A DNA stretch of 64,000 nt. It comes from Corynebacterium ammoniagenes DSM 20306. Lineage in GTDB: Bacteria > Actinomycetota > Actinomycetes > Mycobacteriales > Mycobacteriaceae. This document shows positions 62,507 to 64,000 of this stretch, piece by piece. Within the stretch, counting starts at the first letter, position 1; the number at the start of each line of letters is the position of its first letter. Below the pieces are notes generated by a model, which did not search any database, was not told the DNA's origin, and saw only the letters and a list, made by a program, of their open reading frames with translations. The stretch covers positions 930,001 to 994,000 of the forward strand of contig NZ_CP009244.1 in the NCBI RefSeq assembly GCF_001941425.1, written 5' to 3'. Position numbers and translations under genes: made by a program.

Positions 62507-63340
62507 CTACTGTTGGTAGGGGTCGGTTGCGCGGCAATACTCGGCCGTATTAGTTGCCATGCAGTCAGACCACCACTGCTGACCCTCAGCCTGTTGCTGA
62601 CTTTCCTCAGGAGAGCGCGTCAAATATGCAGGGGCAGAATCTTCGTATTCCGATTCATCAAAGGCGGGGTCTTCATAGGAAGACTCTTGCGCCTGGTCAC
62701 GAGGAACATTCGCCCTGGTGTTCTCCGGCATATCGCCCCACACATCAGGAAGAATAATTTCGGACTTGTCGTCAGTTTCGGGAAGCTCGATTTTCGCATC
62801 GCCCAAGAGCGCATGCGTCGCACCCTCAGGGACCACCCAAACGCCGAAATGTTTCGCCTTCTGTCCAACATCCAGCGTATCAAGCCACATCTGATATTCG
62901 CCCTGTTCATGGCAGTTGATAGCCATTCCAACAGATTCGGTGAAGCCGTCCGCGTTAACAATTTGTGGGTCGTCGAGCATTGACCAGCCGCCCGCGTAGG
63001 AATGAAGCTCGTAGATACCTTCAATTTGCAGGTAGGTTTCGCCTTGATACAGTTCTGCACCCATGCCGTAGTCGTCGACAAGCTGGACGCATTCGTCGCT
63101 CATGGTTACCGATTCGAGGGTGAGGTCACTGTCGCACGGCCTTTCTACGTAGCAGGTGAAGTTGATGGTGTCGCCTTCTGCAACTTCGATTAATTCGGCC
63201 GGCGCTTCTACTGTTTCCTGTGGTGCGAAGCCCTGTTCTGCTTCGTTAGTGAAGAGTTCCTCAGGCGTTGGCTCCGACTGGCCGCAAGCAGCGAGCGCCA
63301 GGGGGATAGCTAGGACGATAGGGAACAAATATTTCTTCAT
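62507..63340 (-). CDS. lipoprotein of the integrative element
   Basis: 277 aa from ATG 63340 (MKKYLFPIVLAI), chosen because it overlaps the upstream ImmA-type stop by ATGA, and the lipobox 'LALAACGQ' then falls at the normal distance. The mature part has Cys pairs ('FTCYVERPCDSDLTLESV', 'AINCHEQGEYQMW', 'SDECVQLV') and a C-terminal acid/Gln-rich stretch ending 'WWSDCMATNTAEYCRATDP'. No family assigned, but it shares the end pattern (Trp/Cys-rich after a disordered linker) with the neighbouring lipoprotein, so the two may be distant paralogues or act together at the surface. Confidence 0.78.
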   Translation of the reverse strand: MKKYLFPIVLAIPLALAACGQSEPTPEELFTNEAEQGFAPQETVEAPAELIEVAEGDTINFTCYVERPCDSDLTLESVTMSDECVQLVDDYGMGAELYQGETYLQIEGIYELHSYAGGWSMLDDPQIVNADGFTESVGMAINCHEQGEYQMWLDTLDVGQKAKHFGVWVVPEGATHALLGDAKIELPETDDKSEIILPDVWGDMPENTRANVPRDQAQESSYEDPAFDESEYEDSAPAYLTRSPEESQQQAEGQQWWSDCMATNTAEYCRATDPYQQ

Positions 63341-63715
63341 GATGCAAATGCTTTCTGGTGTAGGGTTTGCCAAGTTTTAAGGACTTTGACCGTCACGCCT
63401 AGTTCGTGGGCTAGGCGTGCTGGGTGTGGTCCGTAGGTGTGTTCTATTATGCGGTAGTCATCGGGGTTTATCAGGAGTTTTGCCGCGAACCTATCGGCGC
63501 GCAACTCATGCGCTCCATAATGTCCTGGCGGGTCATCGTAGTGAGCATGTCCTAGCTCGTGAGCGAGTGAGCATAGGGTCTGCACATCGTCCATGCCGTG
63601 GCGCAAGGTGATTGCCCTGCGGTGGGTGAGGTATCCATGCCGCTTTAGGTCCCTCGATATGCCACCGCACCCGGTATCCGCGCTTTTCTGCGGTGGCTAT
63701 GAGTTCATCAATCAA
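63337..63715 (-). pseudogene. ImmA/IrrE-family metallopeptidase, one frameshift
   Basis: Starts with TTG at 63715 (MIDELIATAEKRGYRVRWHIEGPKAA), overlapping the upstream stop by TTGA. The frame must shift by one base near 63640 to continue as 'GYLTHRRAITLRHGMDDVQTLCSLAHELGHAHYDD', which contains the HELGH zinc site, 'ELRADRFAAKLLI' (third ligand) and the usual C-terminal 'YRIIEHTYGPHPARLAHELGVT'. Deleting one base gives the typical ~125-aa phage/ICE ImmA. In such elements ImmA cleaves the repressor to trigger induction. Unless the shift is a sequencing error, the switch is broken here. Confidence 0.8.
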
Positions 63716-63722
63716 TCAATCA
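63707..63722. repeat. (ATCA)4 tetranucleotide tract at a gene junction
   Basis: Four perfect ATCA units span the overlap of the edge gene's stop and the ImmA-type start. A unit gain or loss would change both the end of one frame and the start context of the next. Confidence 0.8.
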
Positions 63723-64000
63723 AATCCTCACCTCGCTCCAGGTGCGCTTCTGTCTCATCTTCGGATAAGTCCGCGGCATACTCGGAATAATCAAACGGCC
63801 GCACCGTCCCATCATTCATATCATCGGCATCGGACACGACGGAGAGCTGCGGAGACAGTCCGATGGTGTCTTCGTCTCCTCCAAAGAGGTAGCGTGCCTG
63901 GGGGTCGGAGCGCTTCATGATTTCATCAAGTAGTTGTTGGTTTGTGGCCTTACTCAGCGCGATGGCCACGTCGGGGCCTTGAACTTCGTAGTCGTTGATG
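63712..64000 (-). CDS. partial gene of the integrative element, 5' end outside window
   Basis: The frame is open to the right edge ('INDYEVQGPDVAIALSKATNQQLLDEIMKRSD...'); a GTG at 63969 is an internal start candidate (85 aa from there). The acidic C-terminus ends 'LERGEDLID'. 'SKATNQQLLDEIMKRSD' occurs in small proteins encoded just before ImmA-type genes of actinophages, but no function is known. Its stop overlaps the ImmA start in TTGA. Confidence 0.6.
   Translation of the reverse strand, partial: INDYEVQGPDVAIALSKATNQQLLDEIMKRSDPQARYLFGGDEDTIGLSPQLSVVSDADDMNDGTVRPFDYSEYAADLSEDETEAHLERGEDLID

Larger units (their letters stand above)
60209..64000. mobile_element. decaying integrative element at tRNA-Val, left part
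   Basis: The tRNA-Val 3' end, a tyrosine integrase pseudogene pointing at it, two lipoprotein genes, a damaged ImmA-type gene and a further minus-strand gene at the edge form the typical left arm of a prophage or ICE integrated into a tRNA. The other attachment site lies outside the window. Three frameshifts across two genes argue that it can no longer excise unaided, unless some are sequencing errors. Confidence 0.75.

Overview
The window is a stretch of actinobacterial chromosome, almost certainly Corynebacterium. The evidence is a glutamate-channel protein of the MscCG type with its extra C-terminal membrane segment, a DUF5129 protein, two secreted Excalibur-domain proteins, a homodimeric-type AceE next to a DUF3052 gene, promoters placed for leaderless mRNAs, and GTG/TTG starts. 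A species near C. stationis / C. ammoniagenes / C. casei is possible, but the sequence alone does not settle it.

Region by region. (1) 1-9.9 kb is the edge of an AT-rich surface-polysaccharide locus: a partial glycosyltransferase, an IS110-family element broken by two successive IS21-family insertions (nested, readable junctions), a PP-loop ATPase plus ATP-grasp ligase pair, and wecC (UDP-ManNAc dehydrogenase). (2) 10.3-18.4 kb holds an APC permease facing an ornithine-cyclodeaminase-family gene and glnA. Between them lies an accessory islet in which degenerate copies of the 3' end of glnA separate a TIR-like + SLATT gene pair (a predicted nucleotide-signalled defence module) from an XRE/ImmA-type gene. 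(3) 18.8-32.8 kb carries envelope and secreted functions: Excalibur proteins, DUF5129, a large secreted phosphoesterase, Fic, a TRIC channel, MscCG, YwiC-like and PncA. (4) 33-38.6 kb starts with a CAT-anticodon tRNA, then an orphan islet, then an IclR-controlled unit with a dehydrogenase-RraA fusion and a two-gene permease. (5) 38.8-51.4 kb is core metabolism: flavohaemoglobin, esterase, PhoD, serine hydrolase, amidase, a BCCT (betT-like) transporter with a structured leader, and an ACP-HAD pair. (6) 51.4-56.3 kb is a TPP-riboswitch-controlled thiEOSGF operon and a GntR regulator. (7) 56.6-60.1 kb has aceE and the DUF3052 gene. (8) From 60.2 kb to the end a decaying integrative element sits at tRNA-Val(TAC): frameshifted integrase, two lipoproteins, a frameshifted ImmA, and a partial gene running off the edge.

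The most interesting system is the TIR-like/SLATT pair at 12.4-13.8 kb, together with the repeated glnA 3' ends that appear to mark a hotspot where small modules have accumulated. Next are the PP-loop/ATP-grasp pair beside wecC, and the dehydrogenase-RraA fusion with its dedicated transporter.
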